From: Piliocolobus tephrosceles
Lineage: Eukaryota > Chordata > Mammalia > Primates > Cercopithecidae
NCBI RefSeq assembly: GCF_002776525.5
Contig: NC_045439.1
Coordinates: forward strand, 162,351,016 to 162,415,015
Direction of reading: 5' to 3'
Length of the DNA stretch: 64,000 nucleotides
Made by a program: the position numbers and the translations under genes. Shown here one piece after another: positions 1 through 11,419 of the stretch (positions are counted from its first letter, which is position 1; every line of letters begins with the position of its first letter). The notes under the pieces are model-generated. The model saw only the letters and a program-made list of their open reading frames with translations, did not search any database and was not told where the DNA came from.

Positions 1-1224
1 AATGCAAGAGCGGCCCAATATGGCAAAAGAAAGCAAACTAAGACAATTGTGTTTTTGCTCCTGTCCATAGCTGGTCAAGGAACATGCTGCTTACGGCCAA
101 CAACCCCTTTAAGAATGTGGGCTATGATGAGGTTTCTCTTCAATAGCCTGATCAATCTTTTATACTTTAATTCATAGTACCACCCCGCCCCTTTTCCTTT
201 TTCTCTTTTCTGCCTTTGTTACATGCGTGGACACGCCACAGTACCAGGCTTAGCAGTGCCAGCTCACATCCCTTTCCTTATTTGGAAAGAAGACTAGCTC
301 TCAGGCTCATTGCAGACACCCCTTCCCCTCTCCCCTCTCTCCCTTACGTGCCCACCTTATCTGAAGAAAATTCAAATATTTAGCCAACGAAGATCAGTTT
401 AGATTGTACAGCCCAACCCTGGCCAATGAGGAAAAAGTACAGAGGCAGGACTTGCGTCAAGAATAAAGGCTCTCATGCCCCTTTGTTCAGGTGTGCTCTC
501 ACGGTGACTGGCCAAAGAGAAGCACCCCTCTGCGCAGAAGTAAAACTGCTTCCCTAAGAATCCTTCGTGTAAGTGTTCAATTTCCTTAAGATTTTGAGCA
601 TTATTCCCAAGAAGAAGCTTCACAGTGACTGCCCGGCTGTGTTTGTTTGCAGACACTTTTCCTTGCTACTCGTTTCAAATTATAGTGATAAAGGAAAATA
701 GGAAAGTGTTAACACTAAACCATAGTTCTCATAAACATAATGGAATTATGACAAGCCACCTGCAGAGGTCCACCAGGTGCTTAATGGGGCCAAGGCGGGT
801 TCCCATGTCATGGAGGGTATAGAGCTGAAGTCTGCAGGAGGAGGTGGAGCAGGACCTGCTGAGAGGATCAGAGCACAGGCAGTCCCAAGCCACAGAAATC
901 AGTGCAGGCGAGCATGGGAGAGAAAGGCCACAGATTTGGGGCTGTGGTTGAGGATTTCAGACGACTATGACTCCCCCACTGTTTGATGTATTACTTTGGT
1001 TAATCCCAATCTCTTTTAGCCATGTAAGCTTCATATTTTATGTTTCTTCACCTTTTCTTGCTTTGAGGCTGTCTACATGTTTGCTTGGCTTTGAAACAGT
1101 CGTTTGAAAAGAATATTCTTATTCTGTCTTCCAACTCAACTGAAATACAAACAAAGTAATAGATGTTCACTTAAAATAATTAGAGGATTTTATAGGAGAG
1201 AAAAGTAAAATGCTTCAAAACCAA
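1..1224. other. Unassigned sequence, no gene seen
   Basis: I recognise no gene or repeat family here. Reading frames are under 90 codons, without conserved motifs or convincing exon boundaries. The composition is ordinary, moderately AT-rich non-coding DNA. Confidence 0.5.
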
Positions 1225-1424
1225 TTTGTTTGAATGGGATTGTTTCTGACCAACAATGCCTTCTGCCATGACTAAAACCTCCTTGAGGCCTCGCTGAAAG
1301 TTGAGCAGATGCTGGCACCATTCTTGTACAGTCTGCAGAACTGTGGGCTAATTAAACCTTTCTGTATTACCCAGTCTCAGGTGTTTCCTTACAGCAATGC
1401 AGAACAGCCTAATACAGGGACACA
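1225..1424 (+). mobile_element. 3' end of a MaLR (MST/THE1-type) LTR
   Basis: The segment carries the usual MaLR 3' end: a short block with an attaaacc motif, then acccagtctcagg, then a terminus near aatacag. The same ending recurs in the better preserved LTRs at 7485 and 12500. The 5' part of the LTR is missing or too diverged to see. The left boundary is approximate. Confidence 0.65.
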
Positions 1425-2423
1425 TCTCACACAGGACTTGCACACTGTTGACCAAGCATCCCTGTTCTCTCCAGGAACATCTATTGAAACATGCCTTTAC
1501 TAATGACCTAACTGGCTTCAGTAGGACACTGGGGACTGAAACCAGATTACAGCAGATCAGAGTGACCAGGTGCGGTCTTTTAATCTAATTGCTGGTGAGA
1601 GGAAAGAGAGATTATTAGCAATGGAGGGCGGTGACTTGATTATGGATGCCTGGGTAGAGCATAGATCTGGGAGAAAAGTGGAGGGATGAAGGAAGACTAG
1701 ATATAGAAGGTGGAAGAGGGATGGCTAATGGGGTGCACGCCCAGTAGGGATGGGGACCCAGGGGGGCAGGCCCACCAGAGGATGTCTACTTTGTGCACAG
1801 GCTTTGGGAAGGACTAGATGTGCCTGTGACTCCCTGCAAAACTGCAGTCAAAGCGGCTTAGCTGTCTGTGGCTGGACAGCCGCTGGTGGCAATGTGACTG
1901 CGCAGATGAGGTCTGAGGACAAAACAAGTCAAAGGACTTCAGGTGCTCAAAGGAATGTCCCAGCTCAGCTTGGCAGAGACAGACTGGGAGGGTCAGAGGT
2001 CGCCTTGCAGTGTGATGCTGGGTGAGCCACTCCCACCTGCCTGCCAGGAGCCGGGGGAAGGCAGAGACACAGCGGAGCAGCACTACTACGTCAGGGAGAT
2101 GGAAGGGCAGCGACTCGGGGAGACCACAAACGCAGGCGACAGGGAAGGAGCGGCTGGGAACGGGGCGCTGCCCTGGGAGGAAGGGAGCTCCCTGCCACAG
2201 AAGGTGGTTTTAAAAGGCACCTACACACCTGTCCATCTGGAATAGCAGAAAGGGAATTCCTTACTGGGTGGGGCTGTCTACTTTAATAACATAATATTGT
2301 AGAGATATTTCTGTGTCCATTTCTACCCAAATAAAGACATAAACTCATTGCGAAAAAATATAAGATCTGTATGATCACACATTCCAACTAGGGGAATACT
2401 ATTATAATATTTTCAGGTATATC
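1425..2423. other. Unassigned sequence, no gene seen
   Basis: No repeat family or gene is recognised. A stretch around 1750-2240 is GC-richer and gives open frames of up to 100 codons on both strands. These overlap in several frames and lack any recognisable motif, so I do not call them genes. Confidence 0.5.
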
Positions 2424-4592
2424 CTTCAAATTCTTATTTATGTATTTATTTTTATTTTCTATTGATACATAATATTCGTACATATTTATTGGGTACCTGT
2501 GATATTTGACTACAGGCCTAGGATGTGCAATGACCCAGTCAGGGTGCTCAGGATGCCCATCACCTCAAGTATTTATCGTTTCCATGTGTTGGGAACATTT
2601 TAAGAGCTCTCTTCTAGCCGTTTTTCAAACTTACACTCCATTGTTGTTACCTATAGTCACCCTACTCGGCTACTGAACATTGGAACTTAGTCATTCCACC
2701 TCACTATATGTTTGTGCCCATTAACCAACCTCTCTGCATCTCGCCCTCATCCTTATCACCCACCACTCTTCTCAGCTTCTGATATCTGTCATTCTACTCT
2801 CTACCTCCAGGAGATCAACTTTTTTAGCTCCTACATGTGAGTGAGAACATGTGGTATTGGTCTGTCTGTGCCTGGCCTACGTCACTTAACATAACGACCT
2901 CCAGTTCCATTCATATTCCTGCAAATGACAGGATTTCATTACTTTCTATGGCAGAATAGTATTCCCCATCTTTTTGCCCATTCACCTGTTCTTGGACACT
3001 TGGGTTGATTCTATATATTTGCTGTTGCGAATAGTGCTGTGATAGTCATGGAGATGCAGTTATCCTTCATGATATACTGATGTCCTTTCCTTTGGATAAA
3101 TACCCAGTAGTGGGGTTGCTGGATCATAGGGTAGATCTATTTTTAGTTTTTTGAGAAATCTCCCTACTGTTTTCCATAGTAGCTATACTAATTTATCCTC
3201 CCACCAACATTGGATAAGAGTTTTTCTTCAAATCTGTGCCAGTATCTTGTTATTTCTTTCTTTTTCATGCTAGCCATTCTGACTGGTGTACTGTGACATC
3301 TCATCTCATGGTGGTTTCATTTGCATTTCCCAGATGATTACTGACATTGAGCGTTTTTTCATATACCTGTTGGTCATTTGTACGTCTTCTTTTGAGAAAT
3401 GTTTATTCATGTCCTATGCTCACGTTTTAATTGGATTATTTGGTTTTTTTTTTTTTTTTACATTGAATTGTTTGAGTTTTTTGTATATTCTGGATATTCT
3501 TTTTTTGTCAGATGAATAGTTTGCAAATATTTTCTCCCATTCAACAGGGCTTCTCTTTATTTTGTTGTTTCCTTTGCTGTGCAAAAGCTTTTCAATTTCA
3601 GCGTCCCATTTGTCTATTTTTGTTTCTGTTATCTGTACTTTTGAGGTCTTAGACATAAAACCTTGGCCGAGACCAAGATCCTGAAATGTTTCCTCTGTTT
3701 TGTTCTAATAGGTCCTGTGTTAAAGGCTTTCATCCATCTTGAGTTGATTTCTCCATGTGGTGGGAGATAGGGGTCTGGTTTCTTTGGTGGGGGAGGTGGG
3801 GGTCAGGGCAAGCCCGTCCTGAGGCCCCCACGGTGGTGCTTGCAGGGCTGGCCGTGCCAGGCGAGGGCTGGGAGATACCCAGGCCCCAGGGCAGTGCTGC
3901 GGTGGAGACGGAAGCAGCTGAGGGCGGGCATCTGGGGCGCACGCTCTCCACCCGGGTGGTGGCTGCGGGCGGGAGAGCCCGGCCTCCGCGCGCCTGTCAA
4001 TCGTCAGCAGCGCCCCCTCCTGGGACGGCAGGGGGCTGCCAGGGGCGCGCGCTTCGTTCTCAGCGGCAGGAGGCAGCCATGGTGGTGGCTACGGGCTGGG
4101 GATGTCCGTGTGGACGTCAGTGTGGAGATCGGGGGCTGTGGGCCCCAGGGCTGGCTGCAGTGTGGTCCGGGCTGTGTGCTCAAAACGGAGCTGTGCGGAA
4201 GCTGCTTAGGACTCAGGGTGTGTGGGAGGCAGCCTGAGCTCCCTCTCTGGCTCCAGGCCACCGCGCGGTCTCCAGGGGCTGCCTGCATTAGGGCCTAGGG
4301 GGTCTGCCCTGGCTAGGACTGCAGGGCTCTGGGGTGGGATGCAGGCCCCTGAGGGTGTCTGACTTACCCTTTCCCCACATGGGGAGCCCCTCCAGGTTCC
4401 CGCCTATCCTGGCCCACAGGCGGCACCATCTCCCTCTCCTCTCTTGCCTCTGGTGTTGCCTGTCACTTCTCAGTGAATTCCAGAGTTCTCCCTTAGATGA
4501 TCTATTCAGAGTGTGGTTCTCCACTCGCTATTTTGGTTCCTCTTTGTGGAGGAGGTGAGCACCAGATGCTCCAGTCGGCCACCGTGAAGCCC
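2424..4592 (-). mobile_element. Internally deleted primate L1 (3' end plus 5'UTR)
   Basis: Read on the minus strand, 4592-3784 matches the CpG-rich 5'UTR of an older primate L1. It starts with the characteristic ggccgact block and a stretch reading ggaaccaaaatagcgagtgg with small differences. At 3783 it switches directly to the distal part of ORF2, and 3783-2424 continues through the ORF2 end and 3'UTR to an AT-rich tail. ORF1 and most of ORF2 are absent, leaving about 2.2 kb of an expected element of roughly 6 kb. The open frames seen in the GC-rich part (up to 160 codons) are by-products. The family is probably L1PB or an early L1PA/L1MA; I could not resolve which. Confidence 0.8.
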
Positions 4593-4744
4593 CTCTTTCC
4601 GAACATGCTTGGAAAATATTAAATTATACTCTATGATTCTAAAGCTTTTTTAACTCCCTATGTGAAGAATGTCTATTTCTTTCAGTAAGCACTTATCATT
4701 TTAAGAGTTGCTTACCGGCTGAAGCACCATAACATTTCTGTTGG

Positions 4745-4960
4745 ACATGTGTTATTTCTAGATTTTCCCTATTATTGACATACGGCTGTGAGTATCTTTG
4801 CTCAGAATTCCTTTAGCTCCCCCTGACCGTTTTCCGGGAGAAGTTCTCAGAAGTGGTTAGCTGGGTTAAAGGAGATGCCTATTTCAATGCCTTCATAGAT
4901 TTTGCTACGTTGTTGTCTGGAAACCATCCGTTGTTTACTCTCCCAACAACAGATCATATC
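4745..4960 (-). mobile_element. Old L1M 3'-region fragment
   Basis: The segment resembles the antisense of an old L1 ORF2/3' region: an agaagtgg block, then gctgggttaaaggagatgc, then a block ending in ctcccaacaac. It is short and strongly diverged, and its edges are approximate. Confidence 0.5.
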
Positions 4961-5009
4961 ATAATATTTTATCATCTCTTCCAATTTCATAAAATGTTAA
5001 AAAGGCATC

Positions 5010-5160
5010 TCAGAGTAGCTCTATGAGGTGCACAGGGCAGATATTGTTATTTTCAGAATGAAGAAAAACAAAAAGCCCCAAGAGACGAAGAGACTTAACT
5101 TGGTGAGTGTTATGTTGCTCTAGAGCTGAGACCCACCAACCTTGTTCCCTCCACTGTGCC
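5010..5160 (-). mobile_element. MIR SINE fragment
   Basis: The order of motifs matches antisense MIR: tctatgaggtgcacagg, gatattgttatttt, gaatgaagaaa, then agacttaacttgg. Divergence is high, as expected for a mammal-wide element. Confidence 0.55.
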
Positions 5161-5384
5161 TTGAGCTTCAGACAGTCCCAGGGTGACGTCCTCCCTGGGA
5201 TTGGGATTTTGGCCCTTTTAACATTGATGAGTCACCCAAGGCTTCCCCTGACTCTAAAGGGCAATGGTCTCATCTTCTTTTTTCTTTTTCTCTTCTTCCA
5301 CTGCTTCTCTAGCCCCACCCCTCCTCCTGTCATGTTCTCCCTCCCTTAGATCATTGCCTCACATTTCATTTGGGAGAACAAAGA

Positions 5385-5590
5385 ATGAAGCTGACATTCA
5401 TTGAGTGCTTAGTGGGTACCAGGCACTGTGCCCTTTAGATAAGAGAAAACTTCCCTCTTGTCTATTTGGAGTAGACGTAAGAGCATTTTTCACCTAATTA
5501 TTAGCTATTTATACTTGTATTAAGGATTTTCCACTTCTTGCACTTTGCACATTTGATCTTCACCACAGCCCTCTTGAGAAGGGGCTGAGG
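5385..5590 (-). mobile_element. MIR SINE fragment
   Basis: Contains the antisense MIR signature attgagtgcttagtggg followed by ccaggcactgtgcc, and later gatcttcaccacagccct. The middle is poorly conserved, so this may be an interrupted copy. Confidence 0.45.
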
Positions 5591-5837
5591 ACTGGGTGTG
5601 CATCCTTTAGCTCAGGCCTCCCAGATCCACCTGTCTGGAAGCCTGGGGAGGAGAGTCCTCAGTGCCCTCCTCTGCCTCTGGTCATGGCCACAGGGGTTTA
5701 AGCTACATCTGGGGGCCAAGCGAAAAACAGACTTTCTGCTCAAGGCCTGTCCAAGCCAATGAACTCATTGAGAATCAGGGATGCAAGATAAACATAAGAC
5801 ATGATCCTTCCCCTTAAGGCTCTTCTGTCTTGTCCTG

Positions 5838-6914
5838 TGTTGCGGGAAGTCAGGGACCCCGAACAGAGGGTCCTGCTGAAGCCGCGGCAGAAGAACGTAA
5901 ATTGTGAAGATTTCATGGACGTTTATTAGTTCTCCAAATTAATACTTTTATAATTTCTTACGCCTGTCTTTACTGCAATCTCTGAACATAAATTGTGAAG
6001 ATTTCATGGACACTTATCACTTCCCCAGTCAATACCCTTGTGATTTCCTATGCCTGTCTTTAAATTTAGTCTCTTAATCCTGTCATCTTCGTAAGCTGAG
6101 GAGGATGTATGTCACCTCAGGACCCTGTGATGATTGCGTTAAGTGCACAGATTGTAGAGCATGTGTGTTTGAACAATATGAAATCTGGGCACCTTAAAAA
6201 AAGAACAGGATAACAGCAATGTTCAGGGAACAAGGGACATAAGCTTAAACTCTGACTGCTGGTAAGCCTGGCAGACCAGAGCCATATTTCTCTTCTTTCA
6301 AAAGCAAATAGGAGAAATATTGCTGAATTCTTTTTCTCAGCAAGGAATATCCCTGGAAAGAGACTGCTTCCCTGAGGGCAAGCCTCTAAAATGGCCACTT
6401 TGGGGGTGGCTGTCTTTTACGGTCGAAGACAAAGGGATAAAATAAGCCCTGGTCTCCTGTAGCATTCCCAGGCTTATTAGGACAAGGAAATTCCCACCCA
6501 ATAAATTTTGGTCAGACAGGTTGTCTGCTCTTAAACCATCTCCTGATAAGATGTTATCAATGTGAATGCGTGCCTGAAACTTCATTAGCAATTTTAATTT
6601 CACCCCGTCCTGTGGTCCTGTGATCTCGCCCTGCCTCCATTTGCTTTGTGATATTTTATTACCTTGTGAAGCATGTGATCTCTGACCCACACCCTATTCG
6701 TACACTCCCTCCCCTTTTGAAAATTGGTAATAAAAACTTGCTGGTTTTATGGCTCAGGGGGCATCACAGAACCTGCCGACATGTGATGTCTCCCCTGGAC
6801 ACCCAGCTTTAAAATCTCTCTCTTTTGTACTCTTTCCCTTTATTTCTCAGACCAGCCGACACTTAGGGAAATAGAAAAGAACCCACGTTGAATATCGGGG
6901 GTGAATTTCGGCCA
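5838..6914 (+). mobile_element. Solo HERV-K-class LTR (MER11-type)
   Basis: About 1.08 kb begins tgttgcgggaagtcagg and runs without interruption to an end near atatcggggg. It carries a tandem sub-repeat (two copies of a block containing attgtgaagatttcatgg at about 5895 and 5990). A polyadenylation-type aataaa lies at about 6729, followed by a T/C-rich region. Length and block order fit the MER11 LTR group (HERV-K11/HML-8). No internal retroviral sequence flanks it, so it is a solo LTR. The hexamer gtcttg occurs just outside both ends (5827-5832 and 6918-6923) and may be the target duplication, but it is not flush with my boundaries. Such LTRs contain their own enhancer, promoter and poly(A) signals; activity here is not shown. 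Confidence 0.75.
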
Positions 6915-7484
6915 ATAGTCTTGGAGCCAAGACTTTACTCCACCTAAGCCTTGGGTTACAGGAGAAACATTATCTCACTAAAAGCCTCATTCATTGCAAG
7001 CACACACAATGAATTTTGTAGTGGAACAGGTAGATGAGGGTGGAAGGAAGGTGAGTGACAATGGACTCCAGAGCCCTCTGAGAATGTTCCGGGAGGGACT
7101 TCTCCACCCAGAGGAGAGACAGCTCAGCACCAAGGAGCAGCCCCTTGAGTACTTCCTCCCTCCAGATCCAGACCACGAGGGGAAGGGATATTTCTTCCTC
7201 CAGTAGATTGTAGGGCCAGAAAGAGGGCGAGAGGTGCTGAAGGCAGATTCGGAGCAGAAGCCTTGGATGTAGCTGCTGGCTTGTCCCTTGAGAATCTCTC
7301 ATCTCTCTGAGCCTCTGTTTCTTCATGTGTAGAGGTAGCTAACAGCCCCTACCTCCCTAGGTTTGGGGATTTTCAACGGAAGATGCAGACAGAAAGCCTG
7401 CAGCGGCAAGCGGGTGTTTTTGTTTTTTGTTTTGCTTTGTTTTTTTTGTTTTGTTTTTGTTTTGTATTCTAAGCAGTTAACCAC
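6915..7484. other. Unassigned, with a T/G-rich simple tract
   Basis: No gene is recognised. 7414-7466 is a low-complexity run of gtttt and gttttt units. The overlapping frames at about 6991-7326 on both strands have no recognisable domain. Confidence 0.5.
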
Positions 7485-7827
7485 TTATATGGCTTGGTTC
7501 TGTGTCCACACCCAAATCTCATCTTGAATTGTAATCCACACGTGTCAGGGTAGGGAAGTGACTGGATTATGGAGGCACTTTCCCCCACGCTGTTCTCATG
7601 TTAGTGAGTGAATTCTCACAAGAGCTGATGGGTTTATAAGGGGCTCTTCCCCCTTCACTCTCACCTGCTGCCCTGTAAGACGTGTTTGCTTCCCCTTCCA
7701 CCATGATTGTATGCGTCCTGAGGCCTCCCTCGCCATGTGGAGCCATGAGTCAATTAGACCTCTTTCCTTTATAAATTACCCAATCTTGGGTATTTCTCTG
7801 TAGCAGCGTGAGAGTGGACTAATCACA
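7485..7827 (+). mobile_element. Solo MaLR LTR (MST/THE1-type)
   Basis: A 343-bp LTR runs from atatggcttggttc to a terminus near ggactaatcaca. It has the MaLR order of blocks: cacccaaatctcatcttgaa, a central ctcacaagagctgatgg, ccatgattgt, and the 3' tagacctctttcctttata. A clean target duplication is not visible. It is in the same orientation as the LTR at 12500. Confidence 0.85.
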
Positions 7828-9104
7828 TCAGCAGGAGGATGGAACCCTCTAGGTCAGGACCAAAGCCTGTGTTTCCTGAAATAGGCACCCCCTACCACCT
7901 CCAGAAGCCCAAGAAGAGGCTGGGGCAGCTCTGCACAAGTGTCGCCTGTTGACTCCCTCTGGGTGCCCTTTCACTGTCTCCTCCGGGACAGGCCAGGACA
8001 AGACAGCCCCTGGTGGACCCAACAGCCTTTTGTGCAGGCAAGGGAGATACACAAACCTCCAGGAATCCCACGGGCTGGCCATTCCTCATGCTTAAATAGC
8101 AACCTCCCACAAGCTCTTCTATGCTACCTTCTGTCTGATAGGAAATCTGACATATCCCTTTAGAGAGTCATTAAGGCCAGAACATGAACTAACTTCCTGT
8201 CAAACTAACTCTAACTCCTTGTCACTATCGTCTGCATTTTCCTCACCAAATGCTCTGTGAGAAATGCCAGCTCCATGCAGCTGGTCAGGAGGACAGAGAT
8301 GCCCATGCTGGCACCACCAGGAAACCAAGTGTTCCACTGTATTAAGCTGGCTTAGGGAGGGGCTCCATGGAGGAGCAGGGCCATGGAGGCTGCCTGTCGC
8401 CTTGACAACCCAGCTTTCAGCCAGCCTCAGAGTGTGCTCCCTTCACCAGGTTTAAATAACTCGGAAATCTACCAGCCAGCATGAGCGGTTCTGAAAGAGT
8501 GGGCTATGTTTTAATCGCATCCTGACAGCTACTCTGTGAGGATGGCCCACCCGCTGCCTGTGCCCCAGACACCTGCAGAAGTTCATGAGCTCCCTGGAAT
8601 GATTTTCACTGCACCCTTCTTATGAAAACTCTTCTTGGTTTTTAACTATTTATTTCTTGTGACTGAGATTTAAAAATAAAATAACAGGTCTGACTTGTAT
8701 TACTGCAATGTGTCAAAATTATTTCCCTTCCTAAAAACTACTGCAGATTTTTAATGGAAGCACGAGTAACTAGCTGGAAATTTCCATCCACAGATATCAG
8801 CTTTGATAGTGGATGCAAAATAATTTTTAAGTCAAAATATACATAAAAGCTATTTAATAGCTGAATGAATTTTCTTCAGTTATTCAACACTTCCTTGAAG
8901 TTGCCTCTCAGCTGTCTAAATAGTGACCTATTATAAATGCCCTCTCCAGCTGAGTAGGAGAATGAATGCACTTATGAATGAATGAATGCTTTCCGCTGCA
9001 CTCCACAGAGACTTGCCTTTAAAGTTCCTTCAGGCAGGCGGCTGAGAGTGTCGGGGGAGGGGATAATGAGGCCTGGCTATAGAAATGCCTTTCTTTGGGG
9101 TTTC
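7828..9104. other. Unassigned sequence, no gene seen
   Basis: No gene or repeat family is recognised. 8960-8990 has a short gaatgaat-type tandem run. Overlapping frames at 7849-8163 on both strands are short and unsupported. Confidence 0.5.
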
Positions 9105-9262
9105 CTCTAGGGAAGACGGAGAAGTTCTGGAGACGGGCGGGGTGATGGCTGTACAGCATTGTGAATGTACTCAATGCCATGGAACTGAAAAATGGCTACA
9201 CTGGTAAATTGTGTGTTTCTATATTTTACCACAATTTTTTTTAAAAAAGAAAAGAAAACGTA
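9105..9262 (+). mobile_element. L1M 3'UTR fragment
   Basis: Shows the conserved old-L1 3'UTR order: ggtgatggctgtacagcatt, gtgaatgtactcaatgcc, aaaatggctac, and atattttaccacaa, ending in an A-rich tail at about 9240-9260. Confidence 0.7.
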
Positions 9263-9789
9263 TTTCTTCTCAGAGTTCAACACACTGAGGCCTGGAAGTT
9301 TTTCATTTGACTTCTAGGTTTGGAAACCAAGGCTTGTCTGCTCTGAACCTGGCAGACATTCTCCCATCTAATTACTCTTAGTTGGACACGATGCTGGTTG
9401 TTGTTATTTCACATGGAACGTTTTCATTTGTGTAGCATTAAATGTAGGAAGAACACCCAAAACCATCCTGCAATGTTGCCCCCATGTGGCATTGCTCGTG
9501 CCTCATTTTCTATTTCCAATCAAATCTAAGCGGACTGTCATGCATCTCAGCGTGACCAACCGAGACCACAGGAGACAGGAGGTCAGAAGTTGTGGCTGTC
9601 GCACCCAGCTAACAGAGACTGTCACTGTGCTACCTGCCAGGTGGCTGTCTACACCTTCCTAGCGAGGCAGGACATGCACAAACCACAGGTCATCGTGTAT
9701 AGCTCCACAAACAGCCCACCTGGCATCATTCCCCCTCCAGGTCACAGGCACACGCCAGCCTGCCTGTCTCTCTACTGACTTGAACATCC

Positions 9790-10080
9790 GGGGACAGCTG
9801 TGCCTCTTTTCCTACTTTCTGTAAACAGAATTGCGCCGCAGGTGCTATTTGCGCCTGGAGGTTCATCCATATTGGTGTGTGTCTTTGTTGCACGTCATTT
9901 GTTTTCACCACTCAGCACTGTGAATTCCACTGTGTGAATGTTTCATGGGGTATTTATCCATTCTGCTGTTGATGGACAGTTGGCAATTTCTAGCTGGGCT
10001 ACTATGTACAATGCTGATTTGAACATTCTACCTGTCTTTGGAGAATATATGCACGCATTGCTGTTTGTAATATTGGTAGG
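9790..10080 (-). mobile_element. Old L1M 3' fragment
   Basis: The block tttatccattctgctgttga followed by tggacagttggcaatt and an atgctgatttgaacatt block is the antisense of an old L1 ORF2 end. It is strongly diverged, and the left edge is uncertain. Confidence 0.5.
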
Positions 10081-11419
10081 TAATAGTTAAACCTCCTCCT
10101 CCCTTGGTTTTTTATGAAAGCTCAGGGTAGCTTTTATTGGGATTAGTTTCCTTAGTGCCCTAGACAGCTGTGACCTGATTTTATCTTTCTTGGTTTCTTG
10201 CATTACAAAAAAAAAAAAAAGTTTGCATTGAAATAGCATTTTTACTAGGGTATTTCTGCAAGCTAAATTTTATATCTAAATATAAATGTTTGAAGCATGG
10301 AAGCCCATTTCTAATTGAATAAATGATAACAAACCATTTCCACAGCATCTTGATCATGCCACTGTTCTCAAATGCTTGATGAAGTCATCCAGAGATGCTG
10401 TCCCCCAGTGGTGAGTTAATTCAGAGGGTCAGTCCATGTGCTCCACTGGCTGCCCCTCATTAGCTGGCATTAGAGGATGGCCAAGGCGACACCAGGGACT
10501 GCTGAAAGTCCCATCTGAGTGGGTCTGCATGATTGCCTAGCTACATGGCTGGCTTCCAGGGAGGGAGGGTTAGGGCCAGCCAGAGTAAACGTGACTACAC
10601 TCCACCTTCCTCTTTCAGACTCATCCTCTGTCACGGCAATGAAGGTTTATATGTCTGAGATTCTTCATCTTCTTCTGCAGGGCAGAGCTGTGCTGCCAGT
10701 GCTTCCAAAGAGCAGAGAAGCCACTTTTGCTCCCCTGCCTCTCTCCAGGCAGTCCTTAAACTTCCAGAAATGCAGACTCTAAGGAGAAAGACTGCAAAGT
10801 TCTTCAAAGTGGCAGAGGGGCAGCTCAAGAATAAGGGGGTCCCAGTCATCCTCTGCCCAGGCCTGCCCTGACTCCTCAGCATGGCCACCAGCCCAACATG
10901 GGAATCTGGGACACTCCCCACCCCACCTCCTGCCCCAGGTGGCACCCACAACCACTCCTCAGTCTTTGCCAGCCTGACCCATGGCCATAGTGGACCAGCC
11001 TTCACTACCCTCATTGTTACAGGACTCTGACCAAGACATTTCTGAAAAAGATTAAGACATTACATATTACCCAAGACAGCCCTCAATGTGCAGGCTTCAT
11101 CCCACTGATTAATCTCCCCCTAGTAATGTCCTCCACTTACAAACCCTCCTGGCTGTTGTTTCAGTGGGGTTGAACAACTCCCACTGCAATAGTCTGAATA
11201 CATTAGTTCTTGCCTTTATAACTTTTTCAGGTGCAATTTTTGCTTTGACAGTGTCATAAGCTATAACTTCTAAAGGAGATGCCAAACACCCTCTCTCTCC
11301 TGTTACTTCATCAAAATATCATCCCTGTGAGTCTGGAAAGCTTCAGAGTTTTGTACTAAATCTCATTAAATATAAACCTTCAGCATCTGTCAGCCCATCT
11401 GCTCCTACACAGCTTCAGC
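10081..11419. other. Unassigned sequence, no gene seen
   Basis: No repeat family or gene is recognised with confidence. Opposing frames at 10519-10782 (+) and 10631-11014 (-, 127 codons) overlap each other and have no visible motif. A 14-A run lies near 10207. Confidence 0.45.

Noticed and set aside
3755..4298. Frames of 160 and 152 codons
   Set aside because: Overlapping frames inside the GC-rich L1 5'UTR, with no motif.
3784..4300. CpG-rich stretch as a gene promoter CpG island
   Set aside because: Its minus strand matches an L1 5'UTR contiguous in orientation with the L1 3' part; GC content is explained by the element.
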